Made by a program: the position numbers and the translations under genes
Assembly: GCA_002256345.1 (NCBI GenBank)
Contig: NKIY01000005.1
Coordinates: 190,485 to 254,484, forward strand
DNA length: 64,000 bases
Reading direction: 5' to 3'
From: Bradyrhizobiaceae bacterium PARB1
GTDB taxonomy: Bacteria > Pseudomonadota > Alphaproteobacteria > Rhizobiales > Xanthobacteraceae
Notes under the pieces: model-generated
What the model was told of the DNA's origin: nothing
Seen by the model: the letters and a program-made list of their open reading frames with translations, nothing else
Database searches by the model: none
Part shown: positions 1-8,214 of the stretch, one piece after another
How the letters are laid out: every line of letters starts with the position of its first letter
Position numbering within the stretch: position 1 is the stretch's first letter

Positions 1-984
1 AAAGGCCGGCGTTGCCCCCTTGCGCACCACCCACAGATCGCGCCCGCCATGGGTCTCGCGCCAGGCGTAGTTGTGGTGGTTGTGCACCATGTCGGTGACC
101 GCACCGCCGATGATCTGGCGTACACGCTCCACCACCCACTCGCGGCCCGCATAGGAATAGCGGCCGGCGAGCTGCATCGCGGCGATGTAGCGCCGTCCGA
201 TCTCGCTGTCCTCATCGATGACAGCGGGCGGCACGTTCATGCCGTCCTTGCCGCCCGCCGCCTTGAGATAGCGTGTCGCGCTGGTATGGCCGAGACCACG
301 GCTGCCGAAGTGAACGCCGATCCAGACGAAGCCGGTTTCATCGCGCATCAGATCGACATAGTGGTTGCCGGAGCCGACCGTGCCAAGTTGCGACACCGCC
401 TTCTGCCGATATCCCTCCATGTCCGACTCGCGCCATGCATCACCGTCGTCGAACAGATCATGCTCAACGCGCTCATTATTGCTGCGGCCGACGCCGAACG
501 AGATCGTGCGGTGAACGTCCTTGATGATGTCACCGACGCGATGCGCGATGGCGTCGAACGGCGTGTCGAGGCGCGCAGCCATGTTTCCGCAGCCGATGTC
601 GAAGCCGACGCCGGAGATGCTGATCTGCTTCTCATAAGCGATGACACCGCCGACGGGCTGCGCATAGCCGAGATGGCCGTCGGCACAGATCGTTCCGGCC
701 ACGACATTGCCGACCGCCATGCAGTTACGCATTTGCGCGATGGTGGCGTCGTCATGCTTACCGAAGACCGTCAGCGGACTGTTCTGATACTGCAAAACCT
801 GCGGCGCGATGCTGCGCGCGACGTCGTCCATCTCCTGCACGAGATGTTCCTTGCGCGCAGCTTCGCGAAAGGTGCACCACAGCGGCATCGAGCGCTGGCC
901 GGGACGCTCGATCCGTGCATCCGGATCGAGACCAGCCGCCACGGCGAGCGCACGGGCGCGCTCCTGATAGGGATCCGGTCGCAT
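1..984 (-). CDS. rtcB: RNA-splicing ligase RtcB family protein (3' end outside window)
   Basis: RtcB joins RNA ends carrying a 2',3'-cyclic phosphate or 3'-phosphate to a 5'-OH, using GTP and Mn2+. The first 328 residues are visible, starting at an ATG whose complement is at 982-984. Seen motifs are GFDIGCGNMA near residue 110, with the metal-binding Cys, then GSGNHYVDL, and GVHFGSRGLGH with a metal-binding His. These match the RtcB core in order. The GMP-accepting His lies in the missing C-terminal part, so an intact active site cannot be confirmed. No archease or rtcA gene is beside it in the window. Family call is secure; the RNA substrate is unknown. Confidence 0.93.
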   Translation of the reverse strand, partial: MRPDPYQERARALAVAAGLDPDARIERPGQRSMPLWCTFREAARKEHLVQEMDDVARSIAPQVLQYQNSPLTVFGKHDDATIAQMRNCMAVGNVVAGTICADGHLGYAQPVGGVIAYEKQISISGVGFDIGCGNMAARLDTPFDAIAHRVGDIIKDVHRTISFGVGRSNNERVEHDLFDDGDAWRESDMEGYRQKAVSQLGTVGSGNHYVDLMRDETGFVWIGVHFGSRGLGHTSATRYLKAAGGKDGMNVPPAVIDEDSEIGRRYIAAMQLAGRYSYAGREWVVERVRQIIGGAVTDMVHNHHNYAWRETHGGRDLWVVRKGATPAF

Positions 985-1470
985 TGTCTTCTTTCCTTCT
1001 CGCAAACGGGCTCGTCCGGAGAGCTGCCATCGGCAGCCGGACGAGAGCATGCGACCTGCGAGGCATGCCAGCTCGCTCACACAGGCAGAGAGGATGGGAC
1101 AGATGCAGGGCGCCAAGCGCGATGCGGATGTCTCTCTGCCTGTTCGGCAGAGGACGATCCGCTGCCGTGTTACCTCAGGTGGGCGTATTCTGCGGAATGC
1201 GCCAAAATGGACGATGCAGATTCCACGCATGGAAAATCACGCTGCAGCCATCGTGGCTGAGCGTTTTTGCGCGCGGTTTGAATCATGCAATCGAACATCA
1301 CGGTCTCACAAGCAGAGATGATCTGCAGGCGCACTCACATATACGAGTTTCCCGATTTGTAAATGCGCGTTTTGATGACAGCACGCCCAGGACAAGGCAC
1401 GCCGCTGTAGATTCTGCCGGCAACTACAAAAACTTGTGGCGCATCAGGACAATTACCGCCGCATATACAC
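985..1470. other. 486-bp gene-free stretch upstream of rtcB
   Basis: No convincing gene is seen on either strand; the open frames here have no family features. There is a small hairpin at 1134-1152 (7-bp arms CTCTGCC and GGCAGAG, 5-base loop) and a pair of GCATGC words around 1048-1066. The rtcB promoter should lie here, but no clear -35/-10 pair was found. Confidence 0.5.
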
Positions 1471-1860
1471 TCACTCGTCGTCCTGCCCCGGCCCCGCCGG
1501 CATCTGCGGCATCGATGGATTACGCAAGCGTTGCGGCGCCGATGGCTGCATGCGCTCGCGCGTCGTGGCTTGACCACGCGTGACCTGACTGGGCGCTGCG
1601 GCCTGCTGCGGATAGAATACGTCGTAACAGGCGCGGCTCAATCGCGCCCCAGCGGCGCGAAGGCAATTTTCCACGCGTCCTTCGTCGGGCATCGCCATCG
1701 TGCAGAGCCTGAACGCATCGGGCGTGCAGGCCTCGCGCTGCGCATCGGTACCGCCCTGCGCATGCGCTATCGCGACGGTTCCGATAGTCATCACGGCTGC
1801 CATCATACCGGATGCAAGCTTCGACACATTTGTATTCAAGGTCACACTATTCGAGGCCAT
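1471..1860 (-). CDS. small secreted cysteine-containing protein
   Basis: A 129-residue protein of unknown function. The start at 1860 is preferred over an upstream one because GGAGGG lies about 8 bases before it and a signal peptide follows, with a hydrophobic stretch ending in the processing site AHAQ near residue 35. The mature part has four Cys in the spacing seen in small rhizobial periplasmic proteins (ACTPDAFRLC, then ENCLRAAGARLSRAC). A Pro/Gln/Arg-rich tail follows. The signal peptide is seen; the disulfide arrangement is inferred from the even number of Cys. It stands alone between rtcB and the transglutaminase gene, both also on the minus strand. Confidence 0.75.
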   Translation of the reverse strand: MASNSVTLNTNVSKLASGMMAAVMTIGTVAIAHAQGGTDAQREACTPDAFRLCTMAMPDEGRVENCLRAAGARLSRACYDVFYPQQAAAPSQVTRGQATTRERMQPSAPQRLRNPSMPQMPAGPGQDDE

Positions 1861-1966
1861 GGTCAGGTGCCCTCCGATCTTGTGACAAATAAAATTCATC
1901 ACTCGCCACTCGGTTCCCGAAAAGCGCACTCAGTACTGCCGCAACGGTCCGCGCCTCATCCGCAGA

Positions 1967-2797
1967 TCACTCGGAGCGCAGTTCTCCAGTCTCGTTGACT
2001 TCATCGGTCCATACCTTGAAGCTCAGGAGTGTATTCGGCCCGAAAGTCTGGGTGATCGGAACATCGGCAGCATCGCGGCCTTGCGCGATCAGTACACGGC
2101 CAATGCGCGGAATGTTGTTACGAGCATCGAATGTGTGCCAAGCGCCACCGAGATAGGCCTCGAACCAGCCGGCAAAATCGCCATCGGCCCACGGCTTCGG
2201 CATGCCGATATCCCCGAGATAGCCGGTACAATAACGCGCGGGAATGTTCATGCAGCGACAGAAGGTAATTGCGAGATGCGCGTAGTCACGGCATACGCCC
2301 TTACCTTCGTTGTAGGCATCCTGCGCGGTCATGGTGGCGCGGGCATGCTGGTAGTCGAACGTGATGTGATTGTGCACGAAATCGCAGATCGCCTGCACGC
2401 GCGCCCAGCCCGGCGTCGTTGCCTCGAACAGTTGCCACGCCGTCTCAGATAGGCGATCTGTCTCGCAATAGCGGCTGCCGAGCAGATAGACGATGGTTTC
2501 CACCGGCAGGTCTTCCACCGCGTGCTGGCGCGCTGTCGGCACGATGGTGTCAGCCTTGCCGCTGTCGTTGACGATGCCATCTGCCGTCAGTCGCATTCGG
2601 CCAGGAGGCGCCACGATGCGGCTGCACCAGTTGCCGAAGCCGTCGCGATACGGCGTGACCGGCACTGCCGGTTCCGTCACCAGAAAGTCCGGCACGATGA
2701 CATCGGACGCGCGTGAGTAGTGCGTGCCCATCACGATCAGCATCGGCGTGGCCTGCGGGAAATCATAGACCATCTCATACCCGACGCGGATCTTCAT
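1967..2797 (-). CDS. transglutaminase-like cysteine protease-fold protein
   Basis: A 276-residue protein of the bacterial transglutaminase-like family (papain fold). The N-terminal half is the beta-sandwich region usual for these proteins. The catalytic core follows with Cys in GKGVCRDYAHLA near residue 170 and His and Asp in WHTFDARNN near residue 225, so the triad is intact. No signal peptide is seen, so it is probably cytoplasmic. Start at 2797 is an ATG with GAGGTG seven bases upstream; a GTG three codons earlier is less likely. The substrate is unknown: family members act as proteases or amidases as often as crosslinkers. Bradyrhizobial genomes often carry several paralogues. Confidence 0.88.
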   Translation of the reverse strand: MKIRVGYEMVYDFPQATPMLIVMGTHYSRASDVIVPDFLVTEPAVPVTPYRDGFGNWCSRIVAPPGRMRLTADGIVNDSGKADTIVPTARQHAVEDLPVETIVYLLGSRYCETDRLSETAWQLFEATTPGWARVQAICDFVHNHITFDYQHARATMTAQDAYNEGKGVCRDYAHLAITFCRCMNIPARYCTGYLGDIGMPKPWADGDFAGWFEAYLGGAWHTFDARNNIPRIGRVLIAQGRDAADVPITQTFGPNTLLSFKVWTDEVNETGELRSE

Positions 2798-2978
2798 GCG
2801 ATGCACCTCATGCGAATTGTTTCATTGCTTCAACAGCATGCACAGTTATCCGCAGCAATTGCGAGAATAATGCGCAGTCCCACATCGCGATCCATCCCGG
2901 CACGGAGAAATAGATAGCTAATGGCCGTGAATAGGCGCAGGCTGGCGCGATGCCAGATCTTCACAGCGAGGTGTGCAC

Positions 2979-3251
2979 ATGACCACCAGATCGCGGCGCG
3001 AAAGCATTACATTCCAGCATCCGTTTCGGCTGAGAAGCATCGACCGGCTGCTTCCGGCCGGCTCCTATGACGTCGTTACCGACGAAGAGATAATCGAAGG
3101 CCTGTCCTTCACGAGCTATCGGCGTACTGCAACGATGATCACGGTCCCCTGCGCACCGCCGCATACGAATTCCATGGAAATGATTTCCATCGGTTCGGTC
3201 GAACTGTCCGATGCCCAGCGTATCGATGCGAGCCCCCCTGATGACGGATGA
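2979..3251 (+). CDS. conserved small hypothetical protein
   Basis: A 90-residue cytoplasmic protein with no domain I can name. It resembles small proteins common in Bradyrhizobium that begin with a basic stretch followed by a conserved core (FQHPFRLRSIDRLLPAGSY, then VVTDEEIIEGLSF). There is no signal peptide or membrane segment. The ATG at 2979 is chosen because GAGG precedes it by about seven bases. Its stop codon overlaps the start of the next gene by 11 bases, which points to translational coupling. Function unknown. Confidence 0.75.
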   Translation: MTTRSRRESITFQHPFRLRSIDRLLPAGSYDVVTDEEIIEGLSFTSYRRTATMITVPCAPPHTNSMEMISIGSVELSDAQRIDASPPDDG

Positions 3252-3540
3252 GCCCGTTGAACTCGACAGCCGACGAGGCATAGCCGCGCAGAAGGCCACC
3301 GATCTTCGCAGGGCGCTTGCGGATGTCGAGGCCAATGCAAGGGACTTGCGCGATCGCCAGGGCAAGATCGAAGAACAGCTTCTTGCAACACGCGCAACCA
3401 CATGGCCGGAAGCTGCCGCCAATGCGCGTTATGTTCTCAACCTCTATGCCGGATCGCTAAGTCCGCAAGACACCCGGCATCGCGACCTGATCGCCATGGT
3501 GCTCGACGACTTCACGCGGCTCGCCGCGAGCGACGACTGA
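3241..3540 (+). CDS. small coiled-coil hypothetical protein
   Basis: A 99-residue protein starting at the ATG inside the end of the preceding gene. Residues 10-55 are rich in Ala, Glu, Arg, Asp and Gln with heptad-like spacing (ATDLRRALADVEANARDLRD), suggesting an alpha-helical coiled coil. The C-terminal half looks helical too and ends in acidic residues. There is no signal peptide. The overlap with the upstream gene and short distance to the downstream DUF1488 gene suggest one transcript of three small genes. Function unknown. Confidence 0.72.
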   Translation: MTDEPVELDSRRGIAAQKATDLRRALADVEANARDLRDRQGKIEEQLLATRATTWPEAAANARYVLNLYAGSLSPQDTRHRDLIAMVLDDFTRLAASDD

Positions 3541-3577
3541 TCTTCCGCGCGGCGAACGAAGATAAAAGGAGGCTGTC

Positions 3578-3853
3578 ATGGCCCTGACACGCGGCGCCTA
3601 TCAGAGCTTCGACTATGACCGGATGGTGGTGCGCTTCTCAATGATGAGCGCACAAGCAGAGATCGCCTGCGCAGTCTCGACATCCGCCATGGACGATCTG
3701 GAAAAATCGACCCGCACCAAACCGGAACAACGCGAGCAACAGTTCATGCGGCTTCGGGATCGCATCGAAGACGGCGCGAACAGAAAATTCGAGAAAAGTG
3801 AGTTCGAAGGGACGCCGCGCGGAATCATCCTGCGCAGTATCGATTTTCACTGA
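3578..3853 (+). CDS. DUF1488 family protein
   Basis: A 91-residue protein of the DUF1488 family. The conserved features are visible: an N-terminal FDYDRMVVRFSM, a C-A-V-S-x-S-A-M-D-D-L block near residue 30, and QFMRLRDRIEDGANRKFEKSEF. The ribosome-binding site AAAGGAGG sits eight bases before the ATG and is one of the strongest in the window. The gene follows two overlapping small genes and probably shares their transcript. The molecular role of DUF1488 is not established. Nothing is unusual in length or composition. Confidence 0.88.
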   Translation: MALTRGAYQSFDYDRMVVRFSMMSAQAEIACAVSTSAMDDLEKSTRTKPEQREQQFMRLRDRIEDGANRKFEKSEFEGTPRGIILRSIDFH

Positions 3854-3885
3854 GAGTTGATGGGCGGGCGCAGTACGCCGGAGGC

Positions 3886-5100
3886 TCAGTCGAGCTTGGC
3901 GACGACGACGATGCGCTTCACCTCGCCGCGGCGATAGGCCTGCAGGAACTTGTCGTATTCCCGGAACGAGATACAGCCGTTGGAGTCGCCGTTGGGGCCG
4001 AGCATGTAGCTGTGGGTCAGAAGTCCATTGCGGCCGTAGATCGCACTCTCGCCGCCGAGCGGGGTCATGCGCAGCGCGGCCACGCCATGGAACAGGGTTT
4101 CGCGCGGCTTGAGATCGTAGATATGCGGCGGGGTCACGCCGCGCATCCGCTCATGCGCGTAAGCCGGATTGTCCATGCGTGAGCCAAGGCCCGAATGCGC
4201 CTCGAGCTTGGTGCCGTCGGGCATGTAAACGCGCTTGGCGGTGATGTCGTAGACCGCCGTCAGGCGATCCATCTCGCCCGGCTGGTTGGCGGCCTGGTCG
4301 GCATCCTGGCCGTTCGACAGCACGCCGCCGTCGGCGCCGGCATAAGCGAGAACAGGGCCGCTCTTCGGCGCGCTGCCGCCGAACAGTTTCTCGAAGATAT
4401 TGAGATTGGCGTTCTTCGGCTGCGTAGCCAGCGCTATGCGGGCGCGCTGCACCAGCGCATCGTGACCGTAAGCGCCGCCCTTCGGCGTCGGGGCCTGCGC
4501 GACGCGCGAGGGCTGGCTCTGCTGATCGTTCTGCGCCGACGCCGGCGCATCTTGCGGACGCACAGCAGGCATCGGAATGCTGGCAATCAGTTGCCTCACC
4601 GTTGGCGACGGCTGCATCAGGGCCACCTCCTGCGGCTTCACCGCAGGCGCCGGCACGGTCGGCTCGTCGGTCAGGCGGCGGGCGAAGCGATCAGGCGCTG
4701 CGCCCATCGAATTCGGCGCGAACCATGCGACCTGACGATCGGATTTCGGCGCCGCCATCGGCGCGGAGCCGGCAAGCGGCGCGGTGCGCGCAGGATCGAA
4801 GCGATCGGCGAAATTGGCGTTGGGTTCGGCGCGGGCGATGCGCTGGTTGAAGCGCTCGGCGAAGGATGAGGTGGATACGCCGGCATCGGGCGTGAGGCTG
4901 GCGGTCACCATCGACGGTTCGATGTCGCTGCCGTGGAAGAGTTTACCGGCAAGGGTCCAGCCACCGGTGAGCGCAACGGCAGCCAATGCGGCGCCGGCCC
5001 AGAAGAACGTACGTGAATTAGACTGCGACGTCGTGTTCGACACTGCTCGGCCTTGGCGAGAGGACGCAGAAGGGTTCAACGCACGTCTACGGTTGCTCAT
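3886..5100 (-). CDS. membrane-anchored DUF2778 (Tlde1-like) protein
   Basis: A 404-residue protein. The N-terminus is basic, one transmembrane segment follows near residues 30-50, then a long Pro/Ala-rich linker of about 200 residues, and the DUF2778 domain from about residue 270. This family (also called the Tlde1 domain) is distantly related to L,D-transpeptidases. The likely catalytic His and Cys are in THSYMLGPNGDSNGCISF. The topology puts the domain in the periplasm, where it could act on peptidoglycan. Some family members are type VI secretion effectors, but no secretion or immunity gene is nearby, so housekeeping cell-wall work is the safer reading. Start 5100 is chosen; a GTG at 5115 is possible. 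Confidence 0.85.
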   Translation of the reverse strand: MSNRRRALNPSASSRQGRAVSNTTSQSNSRTFFWAGAALAAVALTGGWTLAGKLFHGSDIEPSMVTASLTPDAGVSTSSFAERFNQRIARAEPNANFADRFDPARTAPLAGSAPMAAPKSDRQVAWFAPNSMGAAPDRFARRLTDEPTVPAPAVKPQEVALMQPSPTVRQLIASIPMPAVRPQDAPASAQNDQQSQPSRVAQAPTPKGGAYGHDALVQRARIALATQPKNANLNIFEKLFGGSAPKSGPVLAYAGADGGVLSNGQDADQAANQPGEMDRLTAVYDITAKRVYMPDGTKLEAHSGLGSRMDNPAYAHERMRGVTPPHIYDLKPRETLFHGVAALRMTPLGGESAIYGRNGLLTHSYMLGPNGDSNGCISFREYDKFLQAYRRGEVKRIVVVAKLD

Positions 5101-5491
5101 ACGCCTGGCGTCCACACAAAATGACTGCGCGTCCTGCGAGCGATGCGCCGGCGGATTACAAAATCCACGGCAGCAATCCCGCAGGAGTGCGGAGCGCCAT
5201 TAAGGCGAGTTTTAGTTAAATGCGGATTAATCGGATCGTCCCCACCAAGTCCCCATTCCGCTCTAAGAGCCTGCCAATCATGGCCTTTTTGCGTGCCCGT
5301 TGGCAAGATTTCACGTCTTGATGACAGCTTTTTTTGCCGTCCCTTTTCAGGACGATGGCAGCGGTCCGAGCATTCCGCCGACTGTTCTTGAGGGAATATT
5401 AGGACTGCCGGCTTGCCGGGGACTGGTCTCTCGCAGCGCCCGCGCGGGCGCATTCACGACGCCCGCCGGTCATGTTAACCTTCGGTAATTG
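5101..5491. other. 391-bp gene-free stretch
   Basis: No supported gene. The part around 5200-5235 is AT-richer than its surroundings and may hold the promoter of the DUF2778 gene, but no good -35/-10 pair is clear. A 62-codon open frame at 5300-5488 lacks a ribosome-binding site and any family resemblance. Confidence 0.5.
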
Positions 5492-6190
5492 TTAATATTT
5501 CAGCCTCGGATACCAGTCGGTTCCACGACCTTCCGGTGTGCAATCGAGCACAGTCCAGATCGGCATCAGGTCCGGAGCACCGCGGGGATCCTGGCCGGGA
5601 TCGGCGGTGGCGCCACTCATCTCGCCCGCCCAGAAATGCCGGATCCGACCACCCCGACGGGTGAAAATATTGAAGGCGGCATCGTCGCCGCCATCTTTGG
5701 TCAGCGCAAAATAGTCCCGGCTGAAGTCGCCGGAGGGGTCGGAAAACAGCGGCAGATGATGCCAGCCACGCCCGCGCTTGAAGGCAGTGAGTCGTTCGAT
5801 GGGCGAACGCGCGATCACCGCCAGTGCGACGCGCTGGGTGATGTCGGGCACCTCGCCATCCCAGGCCGATAGCAGCGAGGTACACATCGGGCACGGCTGC
5901 TCCCGCTGCGGGCCGAACATGTAGGAGTAGGTAACGAGAGTCTGCTTGTCGCCGAACAGGGCTTCGAATGACACGGGCCCGTCCTCGCCAATGAATTGGT
6001 AGTTCGCCGTTACCTCACCGCCATCGGGCAGCTCGCGCCGCATCTCGGCGACACGCTCGATGTGACGGCGCAGTTCGATCTCCTCGATAAGCAACTCATT
6101 GCGGGCGGAGCGGTAATCCGCGCTCTCATTGGGGAAGCGATACGTATTGGATTTCACCAGCTCGGCAGCGGGGATCAGGGAACCGGTCAT
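5492..6190 (-). CDS. DUF899 thioredoxin-like family protein
   Basis: A 232-residue protein of the DUF899 family, a thioredoxin-fold group of unproven function. The thioredoxin-like motif is CPMCTSLLSAWDG near residue 95, where CxxC replaces the family's more variable site. Downstream stretches typical of the family follow: RSPIERLTAFKRGRGW, then HLPLFSDPSGDFSRDY, then FNIFTRRGGRIRHFWAGE. No signal peptide is seen, so it is cytoplasmic. Start 6190 has GGAGGA eight bases upstream; the open frame extends 14 codons further without another ATG. It is transcribed away from the DUF6886 gene. Confidence 0.9.
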   Translation of the reverse strand: MTGSLIPAAELVKSNTYRFPNESADYRSARNELLIEEIELRRHIERVAEMRRELPDGGEVTANYQFIGEDGPVSFEALFGDKQTLVTYSYMFGPQREQPCPMCTSLLSAWDGEVPDITQRVALAVIARSPIERLTAFKRGRGWHHLPLFSDPSGDFSRDYFALTKDGGDDAAFNIFTRRGGRIRHFWAGEMSGATADPGQDPRGAPDLMPIWTVLDCTPEGRGTDWYPRLKY

Positions 6191-6318
6191 GACGTGTCCT
6201 CCGTCAGTTTGATGAAACGGGCGTGGGTACAAGACGTTTCGGAACCGGCGACGCCGACAGGGCCCGAAAAAGATTCAGCAGATTGACGGCTCCGCTCACG
6301 CTCCTGCATGAATGGCGC

Positions 6319-6870
6319 ATGCGCCTGTTTCACTTCAGCGACCACAACGACATCGAAGTCTTCATGCCGCGCCCTGTCAAAACGCCGCGACCGCATGAGC
6401 AAGAATGGCTCAACGGACCGCTGGTTTGGGCGATTGATGACTGGCATCAAGCCATGTATCTGTTTCCGCGCGACTGCCCGCGCGTGCTGGTCTGGCCCGT
6501 GGAAACGACGACGCCAGAATATCTGGCGGCGTACAACAAGATGACCTCCTGCCGCATGGTCGCGCATATCGAACTTGGATGGCTGGACCGCCTGTCTCAC
6601 GCCACCATCTATCGCTACGAGTTCGCGCCCGATGGATTTGAATCGTTGGGCGATTCGGGCATGTGGGTTTCGTCATCGCCAACGATGCCTGTGAATGTCG
6701 AGCGCATCGACAATCTGGAAAAGGCATTGAGCGACGCTGGCGTGGAGCTCCGCGTATTGCCGTCGCTGACGACACTCGAGCCGCTGTGGGAAACATCGCT
6801 CCATGTCAGCGGCATCCGCCTGAGCCATGCGAAGGACGGACCAATCACACTGCCCAAGCCCGCGAACTAG
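6319..6870 (+). CDS. DUF6886 family protein
   Basis: A 183-residue cytoplasmic protein matching the DUF6886 family. It begins with MRLFHFSDHNDIEVFMPRPV and carries VWAIDDWHQAMYLFPRDCPR near residue 40. The repeated His residues (HFSDH, DDWH) could bind metal, though this is not shown. The start at 6319 is set by this conserved N-terminus. It is divergent from the DUF899 gene. Function unknown. Confidence 0.8.
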   Translation: MRLFHFSDHNDIEVFMPRPVKTPRPHEQEWLNGPLVWAIDDWHQAMYLFPRDCPRVLVWPVETTTPEYLAAYNKMTSCRMVAHIELGWLDRLSHATIYRYEFAPDGFESLGDSGMWVSSSPTMPVNVERIDNLEKALSDAGVELRVLPSLTTLEPLWETSLHVSGIRLSHAKDGPITLPKPAN

Positions 6871-7114
6871 CGCCACCCTTGCTTCCTTCTCCCTCCCCCA
6901 AGCCCCGCAGCGCGCCGTGGGTAGGGTGGATCGATGCGAGCGTCCAGCGAGCATCGAGACGGGTGGGGCCTCTCTCACGCTCTGACGTCACGTGGGGAGA
7001 GAGACCCCACCCAGCGCTACACGCCACCTATGGCGGACGAATTCGTCCGCCATACCCCATTCGCTTCGATCCAGGGAGGGAGAACATGCGCCTCGGCGCG
7101 TTGCTTCACCCGCA
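6871..7114. repeat. intergenic palindromic repeats
   Basis: Two structures fill this gap between the DUF6886 gene and the Rrf2 gene. A 16-base inverted repeat with one mismatch lies at 6961-6976 and 6997-7012. A perfect 26-base palindrome lies at 7029-7054, centred on GAATTC. Such elements are common between genes in Bradyrhizobium relatives. The gap sits after one gene end and before a promoter, so the structures may form on the DUF6886 transcript. Confidence 0.75.
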
Positions 7115-7143
7115 TTGACTCCCTTGAAAATCACGGATAATAA
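7115..7143 (+). promoter_or_regulatory. predicted promoter of the Rrf2 gene
   Basis: A TTGACT -35 box at 7115-7120 and a TAATAA -10 box at 7138-7143 are separated by exactly 17 bases. The expected transcript start is about 20 bases before the GGAG ribosome-binding site at 7161. The -10 box lies inside the inverted repeat annotated next, so repression by the encoded protein is likely. Confidence 0.65.
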
Positions 7144-7155
7144 ATATCCACGATT
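7129..7155. promoter_or_regulatory. candidate Rrf2 operator
   Basis: An inverted repeat with 11-base arms (7129-7139 AATCACGGATA, 7145-7155 TATCCACGATT) matches at 9 of 11 positions around a 5-base centre. It covers the -10 box of the promoter ahead of the Rrf2 gene. Rrf2 proteins usually bind such dyads and repress their own genes, so autoregulation is a reasonable inference. Confidence 0.6.
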
Positions 7156-7172
7156 AGTTCGGAGCTGCCCCG

Positions 7173-7676
7173 ATGAAGATGAGCGATGGTGTCGAGCAGG
7201 CCATTCACAGCGTGGCCATGATGGCCGGGCTGACGGCCGACGGCGTGCTCTCCGCGGCGGCGCTCGCGGAATTTCACGGCGTCTCCACCAGTTATCTGCT
7301 GAAGCATCTGCAGGCCTTGTCGGGCGCAGGCATCGTGGTCACCAAGCCGGGCCCGACGGGCGGCTATCGTCTCGCCCGCGCGCCCAGGGAGATCACGCTG
7401 CTCGATGTGGTGCTGGCGATCGAGGGGCCAGCCCCTGCCTTCCGTTGCGCCGAAATCCGCCAGCGCGGGCCCAATCCGCTGCCGGGCAAGCCGAAGACGC
7501 CCTGCTCCATCAATGCCGCGATGCTGCGCGCCGAGCGCGTCTATCGCGACGAACTCGCGAAGGTCACCCTTGCCGATGTGCTCGGCGATCTTCGCGCCAA
7601 GGACGAGGACGGCGCCATTGCCGCGCGCGGCTGCGCCTTTCTCGAACACCATGAACGGCGCCGCAGCGCCAGCTGA
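7173..7676 (+). CDS. Rrf2 family transcriptional regulator
   Basis: A 167-residue DNA-binding protein with the Rrf2 winged-helix domain at residues 1-85, including LAEFHGVSTSYLLKHLQALS and GPTGGYRLAR. The C-terminal region has Cys near residues 91, 112 and 151 (FRCAEIRQRG, PCSINAAM, RGCAFLE). This differs from the tight three-Cys cluster of IscR, so it may sense redox or NO with a cluster or thiols, or without either. The ATG at 7173 has GGAG eight bases upstream. The AhpD-like gene follows after 23 bases and is the likely target, so the pair looks like a small peroxide or redox response unit. Confidence 0.9.
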   Translation: MKMSDGVEQAIHSVAMMAGLTADGVLSAAALAEFHGVSTSYLLKHLQALSGAGIVVTKPGPTGGYRLARAPREITLLDVVLAIEGPAPAFRCAEIRQRGPNPLPGKPKTPCSINAAMLRAERVYRDELAKVTLADVLGDLRAKDEDGAIAARGCAFLEHHERRRSAS

Positions 7677-7699
7677 TCTTCAACCGAAGGAGAACTTCC

Positions 7700-8164
7700 A
7701 TGCAACCGCGCATCAACTTCGCTAAAGCCTCCCCCGATGCCTATAAGGCCACGGCAGCTCTCGACCGCTATGTGGTGAAGGAGAGCGGTCTCGAACCCGC
7801 CATCATCCATCTCATCAAGCTCCGTGCCTCGATCATCAATGGCTGCGCCTATTGCGTCGACATGCATGTGAAGGAGTCGCGCCATGACGGTCTCAGCGAG
7901 CAGTGGATCAACCTGATGTCGGTGTGGCGGGAATCGACGGTCTATTCACCGAAGGAACGCGCTCTGCTCGGTTGGGTCGATGCGGTGACGCTGATCGCCC
8001 AGACCCAGGCGCCGGACGAAGCTTACGACGAACTCCGCAAGCATTTTTCCGAAGACGAGAGCGTGAAGATCACCACCGCCATCGGCGCCATCAATGTCTG
8101 GAACAGGCTCGCCGTCGCCTTCCGCGCCCCGCATCCGGTCGATGCACCGAAGGCCGCCGCCTAA
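7700..8164 (+). CDS. carboxymuconolactone decarboxylase / AhpD-like protein
   Basis: A 154-residue protein of the CMD superfamily, AhpD-like branch. The active-site CxxC is in NGCAYCVDMH near residue 50, with the conserved His four residues after the second Cys, which is the peroxidase-type signature rather than the decarboxylase type. It probably reduces peroxides or keeps a thiol partner reduced. A ribosome-binding site (AAGGAGAA) lies about 8 bases before the ATG. It follows the Rrf2 regulator in the same direction and is followed by a strong terminator, so the two genes form an operon. Confidence 0.9.
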   Translation: MQPRINFAKASPDAYKATAALDRYVVKESGLEPAIIHLIKLRASIINGCAYCVDMHVKESRHDGLSEQWINLMSVWRESTVYSPKERALLGWVDAVTLIAQTQAPDEAYDELRKHFSEDESVKITTAIGAINVWNRLAVAFRAPHPVDAPKAAA

Positions 8165-8188
8165 GCTGCTCGACAAAAAGATGCAAAT

Positions 8189-8214
8189 GCCCGGCAGAAA
8201 TGCCGGGCTTTTTT
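8189..8214 (+). terminator. Rho-independent terminator
   Basis: An 8-bp perfect stem (GCCCGGCA at 8189-8196, TGCCGGGC at 8201-8208) with a 4-base loop is followed directly by six T. It ends the Rrf2 and AhpD-like transcript 24 bases after the stop codon. Confidence 0.9.

Noticed and set aside
49-1260. Open frame of 403 codons on the plus strand
   Set aside because: It lies opposite the rtcB gene, whose minus-strand reading has clear family motifs; the plus frame has none and is a shadow caused by high GC.
5300-5488. 62-codon open frame in the gap before the DUF899 gene
   Set aside because: No ribosome-binding site, no signal peptide and no family resemblance.
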